Below, piece by piece: positions 8,227 through 9,273 of a stretch of 9,273 bases of DNA. The notes beneath the pieces are model-generated. The model was not told the origin of the DNA, did no database searches, and was given only the letters and a program-made list of their open reading frames with translations. Positions within the stretch are counted from its first letter, which is position 1. Each line of letters starts with the position of its first letter. The stretch comes from Pseudomonadota bacterium (GTDB lineage: Bacteria; Myxococcota_A; Polyangia; Fen-1088): positions 1 through 9,273 of the forward strand of contig JADGRD010000098.1 in assembly GCA_017881285.1 (NCBI GenBank), in the 5' to 3' direction. The position numbers and the translations under genes are program-made.

Positions 8227-9273
8227 ATGCGTGTAAGCGGACGCAAGCGCTCTGGTTCGAGAAGGCCGACGACCGGGTCGACGACGCCGTACGCGCCGAG
8301 CTGGACGCGCACCTGGCGATCTGCCCGCATTGCCAGCAGTCCTACTCGGCGTGGACCTCCGCGCTGCCCCGGCTGCGCGGCCTAGTGCCCGAGCCGCCCT
8401 CGGCGGTCAGCCTGCGGCGCATGGAGAACGATGTGTTGCACCACCTGCATGGCACGGCCGCGCCGCGCGCGCGCCGGAGCCTGTGGCTCGCGTTGGCCGC
8501 GGGTCTGGTCCTGGCCGCGGGCTTGGGCGTGGCTTCCCTGCGCGCCAAAGCCCCCCAACCGTTCGCGCGCATCCAGACGATATGGGGCCGCGTGACCCTT
8601 TCGGGCGTGGCCATGACCCGAGGCGCGGCCATGGGGCCGGGGGGCGTGCTCGAGATTGCCACCGAGGGCGAGGCCGCCTTCCTGGTCGGCCGCGCCGCGG
8701 AGGTACGGCTCTTCGGCCCCGGGCGGGTCTCCTTCGACGGCACCACGCAGGGCCCGCGCCTCCGGCTCGACGGTGGTCGGCTCGCCGTGCAGATCGCGCA
8801 CCGCCAGGCCGACGAGAGCTTCGCCGTCACCACCGCGCACGGTCGCGTCGAGGTGCGCGGCACGCGCTTCGTCGTCGGCTACAACGCCGAGGGATCGTAC
8901 GTCCACGTCGACGAGGGCGAGATTGCGGCTTTCCGCGAGGGCGCGCCCGCGCCCTTCGCGGTCAAGGCAGGGGACACCTTCTCGTTCAGGGCGGAGGCCG
9001 CAGCCGAACCGCCCCCTGCGCCGGTCGAGGCGTCACCGCCTACCGTCGAGCCGCGCTCGTGCCCGAAATCAAACTGCGCCGAGGCCGGGGCGCGTGCGCG
9101 CAAGGCCATGCGCGCCGGCAGCCCCGCCCGCGCGGTCGAGGTCGTCGACGAGGCGCTGGTCATGGCCGTGGACTGCTCGCCGGGACCGCGCTGTCTGGAC
9201 GAGCTTGGTTACCTGCGCGCCGAGGCGCTCCGCCAGGCCGGCCGCCTCGAGGCCGCGGTCACGGCCTACCGGG
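8223..9273 (+). CDS. Zinc-finger anti-sigma/FecR domain protein with TPR region (3' end outside window)
   Basis: The frame is open from ATG 8223 to the right edge (350 residues, no stop). Residues 1-50 are a zinc-binding anti-sigma domain with ligands C4, H30, C34 and C37 (HLAICPHC). A basic stretch precedes one transmembrane helix (87-106, SLWLALAAGLVLAAGLGVAS). Residues about 114-245 are a FecR domain, with the typical VTTAHGRVEVRGTRFVV motif near 204-218 and a DEGEI strand. A proline-rich linker leads to a helical TPR-like region from about 285 that continues out of the window. That part carries four cysteines (C280, C285, C318, C324) that could form disulfides in the periplasm. It probably binds the preceding sigma factor in the cytoplasm and releases it on an envelope signal. 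The start is supported by the ATGA overlap and a GGAG Shine-Dalgarno 8 bases upstream. Confidence 0.88.
   Translation, partial: MNACKRTQALWFEKADDRVDDAVRAELDAHLAICPHCQQSYSAWTSALPRLRGLVPEPPSAVSLRRMENDVLHHLHGTAAPRARRSLWLALAAGLVLAAGLGVASLRAKAPQPFARIQTIWGRVTLSGVAMTRGAAMGPGGVLEIATEGEAAFLVGRAAEVRLFGPGRVSFDGTTQGPRLRLDGGRLAVQIAHRQADESFAVTTAHGRVEVRGTRFVVGYNAEGSYVHVDEGEIAAFREGAPAPFAVKAGDTFSFRAEAAAEPPPAPVEASPPTVEPRSCPKSNCAEAGARARKAMRAGSPARAVEVVDEALVMAVDCSPGPRCLDELGYLRAEALRQAGRLEAAVTAYR

Overview
The window is GC-rich DNA in which nearly every gene uses G or C at third codon positions. It carries a mixed set of genes. An ECF sigma factor is followed by a zinc-finger/FecR/TPR protein and preceded by an envelope protein, a divergent GH77 glucanotransferase is present, and several genes lack Shine-Dalgarno sequences. 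This points to a Gram-negative bacterium, most likely of the myxobacterial/deltaproteobacterial type. That assignment is inference from gene content, since no rRNA or other marker gene is present.

Layout from left to right. The 3' part of a penicillin-acylase-family N-terminal-nucleophile hydrolase runs in from the left edge (1-1139, +). A 4-alpha-glucanotransferase of family GH77 follows (1191-3086, +). A small DUF4404-type protein with its own promoter comes next (3243-3575, +). Facing it is a secreted Spy/CpxP/ZraP-like protein with two LTxxQ motifs (3696-4292, -). Its C-terminus is a tandem octapeptide tail rich in Met, His and Cys. Divergent from that gene is an ABC-F ATPase of the Uup type (4527-6365, +). 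Directly after its stop lies a short stretch with strong coding character but no start codon (6362-6571).

The right end looks like one envelope-stress or signalling module. It comprises a signal-peptide-bearing, probable beta-barrel protein (6599-7549), an ECF sigma factor (7618-8226) and a membrane anti-sigma-like protein (8223 to the right edge). The last protein joins a zinc-binding anti-sigma domain, a transmembrane helix, a FecR domain and the start of a TPR region. The sigma and FecR genes overlap as ATGA, so they are probably translationally coupled.

Four + strand genes (GH77, DUF4404, ABC-F and the barrel protein) share one arrangement: a -10-like hexamer ends 8-10 bases before the start codon and no Shine-Dalgarno sequence is visible. 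That fits leaderless or nearly leaderless transcripts. The Spy-like gene differs, with a strong Shine-Dalgarno sequence and a longer upstream region. I found no convincing intrinsic terminators, tRNAs, rRNAs, insertion sequences or CRISPR arrays. The gaps 1140-1190, 3087-3203 and 3576-3695 hold nothing I can support beyond the sites listed. No gene-free stretch exceeds 300 bases.
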